Positions 47,189 through 60,900 of a DNA stretch of 64,000 nt are shown one piece after another; position 1 is the stretch's first letter, and each line of letters begins with the position of its first letter. The notes beneath the pieces were generated by a model. It made no database searches. It was not told where the DNA came from and worked only from the letters and a program-made list of their open reading frames with translations. The translations under genes were made by a program, and so were the position numbers. The stretch lies in NCBI GenBank assembly GCA_963669155.1, contig OZ022595.1, positions 3,979,642 through 4,043,641 on the forward strand, read 5' to 3'. The stretch is from Arbacia lixula. Lineage: Eukaryota; Echinodermata; Echinoidea; Arbacioida; Arbaciidae.

Positions 47189-48943
47189 CTTATTTGTATC
47201 TGATTTGAGTGAGGTTTCCGCGTTGCATTTTACAGTCGTATAGCACCTCGAGACAATATTTCAGGCACTAGGTATTATATCATCATATAACATCATATAA
47301 CATATAAACATGTTTAAGGAAACGACAACTCAATCTTTGTAGAGAACCTTGCTGAAATATCGATTCCTTTGTAAACTTGATATTCTATTCTATCCTTGTG
47401 AAATGGATGTGAAAGAAAACTATGCATGTGAATGTGAACCTTCGAAATGATGATAGATGGCGATGGAATAAGTGGATATTGCAGCGAAAATGCAATTTTG
47501 TTTTTATTTGTTTGTATGATGTGTTTGCTGGTGTGGATTCTTCAATACTTACGCAAACCGTCTTGCCTACTATGACAACGACGAATAAGCAACAAAAAGA
47601 TTTCGCACCCTGAACAAATCATTCAATGAACAATTCAATGAATATAAACATAATCTCTCTTTTTTAGTAGATACTATTTAACATAGATAGCAATTGCTTT
47701 TGTTTAAACGAACTTACAAGTCATCATATACGGGTGGTAGTTTGACACGATGCAGTAAAAAATATTGTTTATAATAGCAATCGTATAATGACTACGAGTC
47801 ACCCAGAAAGTAGCTGCTACAACCGTAAGAGGCGTTGTATGGGGCTTATCAAAAATCCCTTTGACTTTGACATGGGAGTACAACAGTTATAGTGGTGTTT
47901 AAATCATGTCGGAGTTACCAAGCTATGCACGAATAGCTTATTTTTGTTCTTTATTTGATTACGCTCTTCCATCTCTAATAATTCAGAATTCCACAATTCA
48001 ATTCTTAACACGAATAATGACACATCACTCAATATCCCAGTCTCAGCATATTTACATGGAATTCTTACCCAGTCCTGTATCAAGCTTAAGAGTATAACTA
48101 AATTGCCCTATCACATGCAACCGAAATGTTTAGATACTACAAACCAGACTAAATAAACTATCACAGTACGCAGTCCATATTCCACATGCTGCAACCCATA
48201 ACAAACTCTTACGGGGTAAAGTCATTTCCATATGCACCTGCTGATCTATCGAATAACTTGCTAGAGTACCTGAGAAATGTAGAAGCATGTGGAAAACGTC
48301 AGAGGTTATTTGAAAAAATGTCTGTGTCGATATTTGTACATATTACAATTATAAACCCCGTGCAACATTTCCATTCATTGCGTGTTACGTTGCAGTACAG
48401 TATACGTAGACATGCAAGTATGCCTATGTGTTATGCGCTACACGTTTAGTTATTATTACTACTTTGCATCTCTTCTTAAAAAGAGTTGGCTACTTTTGAT
48501 TCTCTATTCAAGTGGAGATGAGCGGAGTCTTTGACAGTTCTCCAGTAAAACAAAGGTTTGTAAGTGGATGGATACTTGAGCGTATTCTGTGTTCTATCAG
48601 TTTCACTCCTGCGACGCATATGTCGATGATAAATTATGAGAAATATGTATGGTGTATTCACAAAGTAACCAGATCACTTGCATTTTGCTTGCGCAATATT
48701 CACATCAATCTTGTCATCATACCACTGGACAATTTCTTACGCCGCGCTCTTCTTCAAAATTACCCGTGCGGACATTAACGACCGCCCTGTTTTTCCAAAG
48801 CTGAAAAAGGTTACAGCTGAGAGAAGACACATTCAGATACTGGGAAAAGGGATGTGTAATAATATTGGAGCATCAATGTTGGTTCCAATAAGTTTGTGTT
48901 TAATTGATATGATTTGATGCTACTTGATTACAAAGACGTGGTC
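47189..48943. other. Unit C 5' flank of gene 3, no gene seen
   Basis: Continues the unit after the insertions, matching A 1290-2470 and 7565-8136. In the 600 bp before the start codon it is nearly identical to unit A and clearly more different from unit B. Confidence 0.5.
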
Positions 48944-51900
48944 ATGTCTTCCGTTCAGCTCTTTACTTTGCTGTATCTCGCTTGTGTGGAAGTGATCGTG
49001 TTTACGAACGTGACGCAGGCACAACCATGTGAGGATTGTCATGTCACCTGTTATCTGAAGTAGTGTTGGACGAAAGACAAACCAATCAAAGGATTTATGA
49101 CTAGTAAATGGTGAAGGAGAGAGAAACAGTACGAGAGGGAGAGAGTTTGAAAGAGTGCATATATTAATAGGAGAAGAGGATAGGAGAGTGCGGGAGATTC
49201 ATGAGAGTGATGGAGAGTGCGACAGACTTTCTGGGGGTTTTAACAAGTTTCAATACTGGGATTCCTAAATAATGAATCACTAAATATCACAGCCATATTA
49301 AAAGTACTTGTATTAATTCTACAGACAAACGGTCTCTGGATTGTGACGATAGAGCAACAATCACATTGCCTGCATTCCCGGATAATTATCCCAAAAAATG
49401 TAGATATCGAATGGAACATAATAGCTGTTCTAAATCGACGAATTCTTGTCAGATTCATTTATTTCAATATTGAGGAAGCTCATGACATGGTATTGATGCT
49501 GGATCCCCTCAATAAGCTGAATGATGGTTGGTAAACTGGTAAAAATACAGATTTAACATTTATTATGCTCTCCAAAACGTGCCTCACTCTTCACCTTTCA
49601 ATGCTATGTTCTGTAATCTGAGGATGACGTAAAACTAAATCAATTTGGACATACATTTGTCCCAAACGCTGCATCTTTTTCGACAATTTTGTAAAGGTTC
49701 GCCACTGGTGAATACTGATAACAATATTTCGGTGATAATAGTGGTTTCTAAGATGAATTATGAATCACTGAATGTCAGGCAATGACATGAAATAAAAAAG
49801 ATATTTATCGTAATACACTTTTGCACCGTTACAGACAGCCAGACTCTGGACTGTGACAGAGGAGCAACAATCACATCACCTGCATTCCCGGGGAACTATC
49901 CCAATAATGCAAATATCAAATGGAACATTTTAGCTCTTCTAAATCGACGAATTCTCGTCAGATTCAATCATTTCAATGTTGAGGAACCTTATGACATGGT
50001 ATTGATTTCGGATCCCCTCAATAAGCTGAATGATGATTGGTACACTGGTGTGAAGACAGATTCACCGCCGTACCTGTCGCAAGGAAATCGTCTAACCATC
50101 TTGTTTACTTCGTCAGAATCTGGGCGTCAACTGGGATTTAATTTAACGATATCCTGCTATGAACAAACATGTGAGTAAACCAAATTCAATGTGTTAGATC
50201 AATTGCACACAAAATGATACTAGCCAGCAAAGGAGTTGTTCTTCAATGTGCGAAGAAACGCCCAGTCACGTGAGTGACACTAGAGCTTGGAACAGGAAAA
50301 AATATAATATTTTTTTTTGGAATTGCCCACTTATCTTTGTTAGCGATGCATTCTTACATGATTGTGTCATGTAACTAATCTTAAACCTTGATGCATAGTC
50401 ATTATTACTAAGTAAAAACTCGCCTCTCTGTCCACTTAACACAAGTTTAGGTCCAAAAAGATAATATCCCCCGTGTGCGTGAGGTGCCCTGAAATTAACG
50501 TACAGGCAATGATGCGACTGGCATCAGGATGTGTCATTATCAAACACACTTGACACTTGACGTATCAACTTATGACAGAAGACGTAAAACTCGTAATGCC
50601 GGTAAATGGTTTCACAGTTCTTAAAAGCGTAGCGATGGCGGGAATCGAATACAGCATCACATGGCGCAACGGATGTATTAGCTTAGCGCATCTTCACTTT
50701 CACATCGGACACAAAAAGACACTGGCCCATTTCATTGATTCATTCCTTGCGACTGGCTATATTGTGTACATCACTTTCATTTTCACATAATCATTGTTTT
50801 CAATTGCATCACATGAGACAATTTTTAGCTATTATGCGTACTGACATCAGTTTTCATTTGTATAATCGATAATTATAAAGTAACTGAATTACGGTTTCTT
50901 CTGGCGTTGTCTAGCTTCTGTCACGCAGGTCCGGCTGGTCAACAGTGACCCCCCGGAGGAAGGATTGGTGGAGCTTTCACGGATGGGCGGAAACTGGACA
51001 AGGGTTTGTGAAGATGACTTCGAGGAGGGGTTCGCTCTTGTGATCTGTAGACAACTTGGTTATCCTGCAGTAGAAAGGACGTTCTTTGAGAATGGTGCAT
51101 GTGCAGGGAATAGCTGTGTTAAGGCTCCACGATGTGGTGAGTGTTATCTTGATATTATCCTTACACCGGACGTATTACATTTGAAGTACATATCACAATA
51201 CCGAATATGCCGATCGTGTCCGTAATGATGCTATAATCATATGATTGTGACATTTATCAGAAGAATTAGGAAAAGGGAAAATTTGGAAATTAGACGGACG
51301 TTCCCAATTTGTATTTACTTAATGCCTTATTTTTCTATTCAAATAATCAAATACGTATAATCTAAATGACTGGAGGAACCAATGAAAGAGATCTCAAATA
51401 CCATACAAAGTTGGAACATTTGTTGCAGAAACACAGCCATTTTGAGCAGTATATGCATGACATTCGTTATCTCTGCATTTACACTTAATTTGAGCTCGAG
51501 AAAATAAAGTTGAATATTCCAGTCATCACCAATGATAACATGTTCATGAGATGTCTGCTCATTCCAGGAGGAAAGACCTACCTCCTTGACAACTGTTCTG
51601 TGTCCTATGAAGAATGTCAATCTCATAATGGTCTACATGTTCAATGCCACAGTGAGTATTTTTTTTTTAAATTGTATGATATTTAGGATCTTCCTCAATT
51701 GGATGTGATAAGCAAAGTACATTACCCCACATTTCTACTCATGTACTCGACAAGCTGTTAGAAAAAATGTAAACATAAACTTTTCTTATTCTCCACCTTC
51801 TTCCTTATACGTGGTAATGTTAAATGATGAATAGTAAAGATACATTACGTTACGTACATTACGTACGTACATTACGTACATTACGTTACGTTACGTACAT

Positions 51901-54900
51901 TACGTACATTACGTACGTTATGTACATTACGTACATTCCTATCTGTACATAATCTGAAGAAACACTCTACATAATATTTGCTTTTCAAAGTATTCACAAC
52001 AAAACAGTTAACCCTAGTTCGTTATCTGGTGAGAATGTTATGCCCTTCCCAGACCACACTGAAGAGGTAATGTTAATAATAAACGAATGAAAATGGTTGT
52101 TTTCATTTTCCAACTAGAGCCAGGTTATATTGGATGCTATGAGTTTGACGCTCATGCGCTCAACGACGAATTCACCTCTGAGTCGATCTCTGATTGCGTT
52201 TCATCCTGTCAATCTCTGAACCCGGATGCAATTGTTGCAGTAAGGGGAGGGAGATGCTTATGTACATCAGCGACTACTGTCGGTTTGGCTGATCTCCTTC
52301 TTTATAATGACATGTGTGATCAGCCAGAAAATGTCACTCAACTTTGGAGACGAGTTTACACCAGTGAGTATTTCGACATTCCCAATATATGTAGAAAGTG
52401 TGGATTTTTCGTCGGTAACAGTATCAGAAAAGATATATACTGCCACATAAGTCATAAAAGATGGCACATTGAATTTTCATAGCCAAAATCTGGACGTCTC
52501 AAGATAAATAGCACATAAGATGCGTCGTAGGCAATATGCAACAAGAGGTAGTTTTATTTGCTTTGATCTTCCCTCATTTTCATTCAATCTGTTTACAGCC
52601 TCGTCTGGTTTTTGTAAGCCCTTGGAAATACCACATGGGACAGTAGAGCCGAACATCACATGGTTTGGATCCATCGTCAGCATCTCTTGTGAAGACGGGT
52701 ACAGCTTGACAGGGGCCTCTAGACTGCAGTGTAGACCTGGTGTATCAACCTATCATCCAGTCTGGAATGATTCTATTCCAATTTGCACTGAAATACCAGG
52801 TAATATATCACAACAGATTTTCATAACAAAAGCGAGTCAAGGACAAGAAAAGATGAAGAGGCCAACAATGTGCGACATTTTCTTTATAACGGTACAGGGG
52901 CTTATCGTGATTACAAGATATACGTACAAGTGTCATGTATATCGCACACAAATATGAGCACCATTTCCATTATCCGAGAAATACTCGTTACACCCTACCA
53001 TCATTCTTTACTGAGCAATGTGGATTAAGTAAATCGCTGAAGGACACTAGTACCACGTTAAGGTTTGAACCCAAAACTATGACTTCATAGTGTACAGTTC
53101 TCAACCACTATATATATTTATTGATCTTCACTTCAGATTTATTCAAGTGAATCGTCATATAATGGTGCTCCGTAGTTATACAAGCATGGTGCAATGTGAA
53201 CCTGTATCTTAAAGAAGGCCGATACTATAAACTGATTGCGGAGCAGTGTTTTTATTGCCATCGAATTATTATTGCGTTTTTTATTTTGAAATAGGTGTTA
53301 AGACCTCACTTCCTTCCAGGCATTTGCACGAGTCTGGAACAGTTTGGCAAACATTTTCAACGCTTGAAACTTTTCAATGAATTCATCTGAGAGTCGGAAT
53401 GTATATCAGGGGACGGGGCGTTGTGTGTTTTTCTAAGACTCACGACAATTATGTTAATTTGCACACAAAACGATTTTTTTTACACAATTAATGAATTGCT
53501 AGACAGTAGTGCCGTATAATTAAAAAAAAAACATGAAATACCTGTTATCTTCCTTTATAACTGCAAGTGAAAGTTTGATCTTAAAGTGTTTGAATTTCCC
53601 TCATCATCAGATCTTATCACAAACAAACAAGAAGTCTCTTCTGTGTACACCACTAATCTGATGGACTAAATTGGGTGTTGTTCTTCATATCAGCATTCAT
53701 GAAGTATGAATGTGTATGTCTCAATCAATGCCATTTTCAGCTTTTACATTCTAAGGGAATTACTTGAATATTTTTAACATCGTGTCGCTACTCCCCCTCC
53801 CAACGACTCTAACTAAGGTTTATTTGATCCGAACCCACGCAAGAGACAGAACTGTTTCCCTGTTTCATTACACTGCATGAGCAATGATACATGAACAATG
53901 ATCGCGTAGCCCGGTAATGACCACACAATGTCTGTATAATTTCCATAAATGTGCATTTTGATGCTCCTTCTTTCCTTATTGCCCTGCCCCCCCCCCCCCC
54001 CCATCACTAGAACCGGTAACTACAACTACTGAGGAAGTAACAAGCATTGCGACTTCAGAAGGTATGTCTGAAACAGATTAAGTGTCTATGCTTGACTAGT
54101 GAATACACCGTGTGATAGTTGATCAATGCGTTATTAGGATCTAATATGAAATCATATGCAAAGTACCAAGGGACGAGTGTAAGGATAAGAGTGACAATCA
54201 GAGGTCGAATACAAATGGTGTAACACTTAATGCGAAATATCAGTTCTTCGTCAGCATCTTCAGGCAATAAACGGTATCGCACATGCATAAATGCGGAAAA
54301 GATCATGAAATGTCATTCAATGTTAACTTCGTTGTGCTTCAACATAGTTTTCCTATCAGATTGTTTTATGTATCTATACGTATATCCACTGGGTTATAAT
54401 AAAGTGAGAGTTCATACAATGTGAATTCATGGAAAAAGACTTTTCTTGCATATGTAGCTACCTACTAATGAAATGTATTTCCACAACTTTTTTTTCTAGT
54501 TTTCGAAACAGCGACAGCTCGAGTAGAAGGTAGGAATCACAGTGCACACCATCAACACACCATATCACATGTGGACAATTTCCCACAGGAAAGAGCAGTG
54601 TTTAGGATTGTGTAGGTAACCAACACCATTCATAGGGTTATGGGTAAACTGCAATCATAACTTAAAGATTGCCCGTCCCTTTTGCAAGCTTAAAATTTGA
54701 AATCGCCTATCACGATCGTAAATTGAAGAAAGTATGATTCAAGACCATTTCTAAGAATATAGCATGTTGAAGCTTTCTGTATATGTAAAAATTTCAGCCG
54801 TTAAATTTCAAACCGACTTTTTTCGTACCACGAAAAAAGTGTTAGTCTTTGTTACAGTATCTATGTGGTTATTATGCATGTGTGAAATCCTAATTAATTT

Positions 54901-57900
54901 TTATGAGTAATTACCAAACTTTTGAGATGATTCCTTCTATAGAACAATTGTTTTCATAATGCGTTTTGTAATTTAATAAACAGATTAATCAATAAAGCAG
55001 ATATTTCAACACAAACTGCTAAAAGCCTGAGGTAAAGACTATTAATCAGACGTTGTTTACATGCATTATTTCAATTTTACGCCACGTATCAGTTTCAAAT
55101 TATGAATATACAGCTTGCTAACACTTCTCTATATGTTTTGCCAATGTTCCGATGGTTTTGTGGTGATCTGAAAATGGGACGGGCTGTCTTTAAGTTTACG
55201 TAATATTTTGTTTGTTTGGACTAGTTTTGGTAGCTGGATAGTGTTTACACATTCAAAGAAACGTGGCTCCAAGAAGTTGCTTATTAAGAGCCCATTCATC
55301 AAAAAGAGGTGTAACTCAGTCATTAGAGGCTTAGCTCTAAATATTGAAGTATCATTTAACAGTGTTTTAATCCTATCTAGCCCGGGGGGGGGGGGCAAAA
55401 ACAGCCCCCCCCCTCGACATTTTTCGCGATAAATTTGTAACGCGAATAGATTGCGCCGCGACGTTTCATGACTATTTTTCTTCAAGTCTCACGCAACTTT
55501 TAAGACCAAATGTGCGACGCGGGGGTACACTGTTCCGAAGTTACGTAACATTTTGTATGTGCATGTCAGACCAAAAATTGCTCAAAAACGTGATTTCATG
55601 TACAAATCCAATGCAAATTCTGTATCTAGCCAAAATTCATAAATGTATCATTATTTATATTATTACTGATGAAAAACAATAGATTTCATGTTATTTATGA
55701 CTGAAATAGTGCTGGCAACGATTTTCATCGAAAAAACAATGGACAACCCCAGAACGTGAATGAAAATCCCATGGAGGTTGCAAAGGATTTTCTTAAGCTC
55801 AATTTCGGCATCGGAGGAAAGATTGAGAGGGCGCATAGAGATGGTCCGAAGATAAGGGATTTTCCTCGACACATGTTGGTGAAGATGTTGTCGTACCAAG
55901 ACAAGAGGTATGTCCTGTCTCAGCAAAGGGTGAAATTGCAAAATGTTCGTACGTATGTGATTGATGATCTGACGAAGTTAGACAGGGAGGAAAAGAAGAA
56001 ATGGAAGGAAGAAGTACAGAGAGCATTTCTAAACAAAGTACGATACCATTTTTCTGCTGGGAAATGGAGAGATGGCCGTGGAATGCCTGCCCCCTTCTAT
56101 GTTGGAGCCCAAGCCCGTATAACCATCCATGAAGACACACCAAGTATGCATGGATCTCCTCATCATGATCGAAATCCAGCCTCAAACGTGCAAAGCCCAC
56201 CCGATGGACCAGCCGTAAGACAACGTAAGAAATCAACCCCCAACGATGTCCAAGATGGATCTTCATCAAGGAGGTCGACTCGCGTAGTCACGGCCCAAGT
56301 CCACACAGAAGACATTGCAAGCTCCCCAGAGTAAGATTCCATCATTCTTGGCCAGAATATATTAAACATAATTTAAATATTGAACTCCCAAGTTCTATGT
56401 ACCCGCTCATCATGTTTTTCTGCTGGACTTATTTTTTTACATTTCTTATTATTTTTGTATTGTATTTTACTTTGATGCAGCAATGTTCTGAACTCAGCAA
56501 TGATATTTACCACATGTCTGATTATCAAACGAGGTACTCATTTCTATCGGTATACTTATCTCGAGTCATTTATATTTATTGTTCACATATGAAAATGAAG
56601 CATAGGCTTAATGACCAACAAGCAAAGGATTGTTTCGGGAAAGTTTTTATTAGCGTTGTTCTGCTCATGATATGTGCTATATAGAATGGAGGATTTTGAT
56701 TCAATCTTCTCATCACAAAATGCATTTTGCTTTTCATATATTTTTCTTTGATACCACCATGAATTTGCATATTTATCAGAGATTTACTTTTGAATACAGC
56801 AATCTTGATATAAATTGGTACAGCTGTCTTTTTAGATTTCTTATGAGAAATAGTAGTAACATGCTGCAGAAGATTAGGCCTACATCTTTGAAAACCAAGC
56901 ATTTGTTTTTTAACATAGTCAGTTGGCATGGCTGTTGGGCTTTCAACTCAGTGTATCAGGGCAACGTATTATTTCAGGTGCTTGAATATCTCCATAAGGC
57001 CCTACACAGAGTCATACATGACGTATACAATGCAAATGTGGACGAAGATAGAACGACGTTGGCGTTTAAGAATGCGTGCCACCTTTGTAATGTACAATCT
57101 CTCTTACATTGTACGCGAAGAAAAAAGAATTCAACCTCAAGTGCTTTGATCGCACTCAAGTTTGTTCCTCTTCTTTACAATGAATAGTATTGGAATTTAT
57201 TCCATGAATGCACATGGACTAGGTGATTATCGTAAACGTTTGCAGGTGTTTGAATGGTTACGTTTGAAAAGAAGTAATATATTTTTCTTGCAAGAAACTC
57301 ATTCTACTCAAGAAACAGAATATAAATTAAAAGAAGATTGGGGTGAAGGTTCTATATTTTTCTCGCATGGAAGTTCAAACAGTAGAGGCGTTTGTGTATT
57401 GTTGAAAAATGTTCGTGATATCCTTATTGAAAAGGTCACTTGTGATAATGATGGCAGATATATATTATTGGACATTGTGTTATGTGGACAGAAAATAACT
57501 TTAGTTAACGTTTATGGCCCAAATGTAGATGACTCGTCCTTTTTTGATAAGATTTTCTGTGACCTACAACAGTTTGACTGTGAATCAGTAATAATGGGAG
57601 GTGATTTTAATTTTGTTTTAGATGTTGCGAAAGATAAGAAAGGGGGTCGCATGTCGACTCATTCTAATTCATTGAGAAGTGTGAAAATGGCAATAGAAGA
57701 GTATGATTTAGTCCATGTATGGAGGATGAGAAATCCAAACTTTCATTTTTTGATAAGATTTTCTGTGACCTACAACAGTTTGACTGTGAATCAGTAATAA
57801 TGGGAGGTGATTTTAATTTTGTTTTAGATGTTGCGAAAGATAAGAAAGGGGGTCGCATGTCGACTCATTCTAATTCATTGAGAAGTGTGAAAATGGCAAT

Positions 57901-60900
57901 AGAAGAGTATGATTAAGTCCATGTATGGAGGATGAGAAATCCAAACTTACAAAAATTCACATGGCATTCACAAAACATATTTTGTCGCTTAGATTTCTTT
58001 TTGATTTCAAATAATCTTTTATCTCAAATCAATACTGCTGAAATATTAACTGGTTTTAGAACAGACCACTCGGTCATTATCATGGAATTCGTTCCATTTA
58101 ATGAACGTAGAGGTCGTGGATTCTGGAAATTTAATGTTTCACTCTTACAAGTATGTAGATTTGATCCGTAAACACATAGTACAGGTCCAGAAAAGCTATA
58201 TGGAAAGTCTGAACCCGAACGTGTTTTGGGATTTTCTGAAATGTGAATTACGTTCAGTTACAATATCTTATTCTATAAGAAAATCGAAAGAATCTAGAAA
58301 GGCGGAGGCGATTTTGATTGAAAAGATAGCAAAATTAGAGACCGCTTATTGTACTGCTCAATCTGACTTACTTTTAAATGATATTAAACAGAGTAGAGAA
58401 GAGCTAGAGCTGATATATAGTAAAAGGACAGAGGGTAGTATTATAAGATCTCGTGCTTCATGGGTTGAATACGGTGAAAAAAATACAAGATATTTCATGA
58501 ACTTGGAAAAAAGAAACCAAAGGCAAAAGACGATTACAAAATTAATAAATGAAGAAGGAAATACTGTTACGTCAAACAAAGAAATTTTGTCCACTGCCAA
58601 AAGTTATTTTGAGAAAGTTTTTTCATCTAGTCATACGCCTACTCTAGACATCAGTGATTTCTTGTCGAATGAGGTAGAATGCCCAAAACTGTCTAACGAT
58701 TTGCAGAAAAAGTGTGAAGGTCTTATTTCTCAACAGGAATGTATCGATGCGCTGAAAACTATGAGAAACAACAAAAGCCCAGGTACTGATGGTTTTCCAA
58801 CTGAATTCTACAAATTCTTTTTTAAAGACATTTGTAAAGCATGCTTCGAAGCTTTAATTTTTCGTTTGAACATGGTTTAATGTCGCTTGAACAAAGAAGG
58901 GGTGTCATTCATCTTATACCAAAAAAGGGAAAAGGGACTATATATTTGGATAACTGGAGACCTATTTCACTTCTAAACACGGATTAAAAACTCATTGCTA
59001 AATGCATCTCTTTAAGAATGAAAAAAGTTTTGCAGACCATAATAAGCAATGAACAAACTGGATTTTTACCTGGTAGATTTATTGGAGAAAATATTCGAAC
59101 AGCATTGGATACAATAGAATTTACAAATAAAACTAATCAACCTGGCTTGTTGTTATTCGCAGATTTCGAAAAGGCGTTTGATAAAATAGAATGCTCATTC
59201 ATATTGAAAGCGTTACGATTTTTTAATTTTGGCGCAGACTTAATTAACTGGATTACTCTTATATATAATGATATATCTTCATGTGTTATTAACAATGGTT
59301 ATACATCAGATTTTTTCAAGGTATCGTGTGGTGTAAGACAAGGTTGTCCATTAAGTCCACTGCTTTTCATTATATGTAGTGAAATATTAAGCCTTAGAAT
59401 TAGAAAAGACACCTTGATCAGAGGAATAAAGATAAATGACACAGAAATAAAATATAATGCTTATGCTGATGATACTGTACTGTATCTTGAAGGTTGTGAC
59501 GATTTGTTTAGAGTTTTAGATTTACTAGAAAGATTCAAATGCCTATCAGGGCTGGCATTAAACAGAAATAAATTCAAATTGCTTATTCTGGGTTATTATA
59601 AAGCTAACCCACCAGACATTGCTTCATCTGGGTTAACTATTAACGAGGGTTTTATTACCTTTTTGGGTGTTCAATTTTCGATACATTTAAAAGACACTTT
59701 TGAATTAAACTTTCCACCCAAACTACAAAAAATGAAAGATATCCTTCGAACCTGGTCGATGAGAGATCTAACTCCAATCGGCAAGATTGCAATAGTAAAA
59801 TCACTAGGATTATCACAATTAATTTACCTACTCTCCGTCCTTCCAAACCCACCAGAATTTTTCTTAAAAGAGGTTGAGTCTTTACTCTTTAAATTTATCT
59901 GGAGTGGAAAACCAGACAAAATAAGTCGGAAAACATTAATTGGAGATTATATGGACGGAGGTTTGAAAATGGTACATATACCCTCCATTACTTTGGGCTT
60001 AAAAATTGCGTGGGTTAAACGTTTACTCGATGAAAGTAATGTCGGACAATGGAAATGTTTTTATGATCATTATTTAGGTCCATTTGGAGGAAATCTTCTT
60101 TGGTATAGTAACATAGATAAAGCTGATGCTAGGGTAGTATCCATCAAAAATGCTTTCATTCGGGATGTTGCTCAGTCATGGGCTTCACTAACGTTAGACA
60201 CAAATATGAATATAGCTCAATGTAAACAACAAATTATATGGAATAATACTATGGTTCGAGATGGTCAGAAAATGTTGTTTATAAAATCTTGGTATGAAAA
60301 GGGTATATTTAAACTATCAGATCTTCTCGATGAAAACGGTAATATATTTACATTCTTTGAGTTCAAAAACAAACACAAATTTGATTGCAATTTTTTAGAA
60401 TTCTATACTGTAAAATCAACTATTCCTCATAACTGGAGGAGAAATATTCCGAAGTGTACAGAGGTAATTCTTACTTCTCAGGAAACTATGATTAAAAACA
60501 TAATGAAAGTAAAGAGAGTCTGTCGATATATTCATAGCTTGAGTGTTCAACAAATGTTCAACCCCCCAAAAGCAATCGATAAATGGAACACTCTTTTAAA
60601 TGTTCCAAATTTAGATTGGTCCAAAATATGTCTAGTACCTATTAAATCTTGTTTATCAACACGTATTCGTTATTTTCAGTTTAAATTAATTCATCGTATA
60701 CTTGGAGTTAACAAATATCTCAAAATACTGAATATTTCGAAGTCCGATTCATGCTCATTATGTCATAACTATGAGGAATCTATAGAACATTTATTTTGGG
60801 ATTGCCCAATTACTAGAGGTTTTATTATGGATGTACAACATTTTATTTTAGAAGATAAAGTTACATTAACTAAAAATAGCTTTCTTTTTGGATTTTATGA

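Noticed and set aside
51339..51626. 95-codon minus-strand frame over the second SRCR exon (similar at 10537-10770)
   Set aside because: Overlaps the SRCR exon in antisense and has no domain or splice support.
56397..57187. Three overlapping 95-171 codon frames between LINE ORF1 and ORF2
   Set aside because: Low-complexity hydrophobic frames in the inter-ORF region of the LINE, overlapping on both strands, with no recognised motif.
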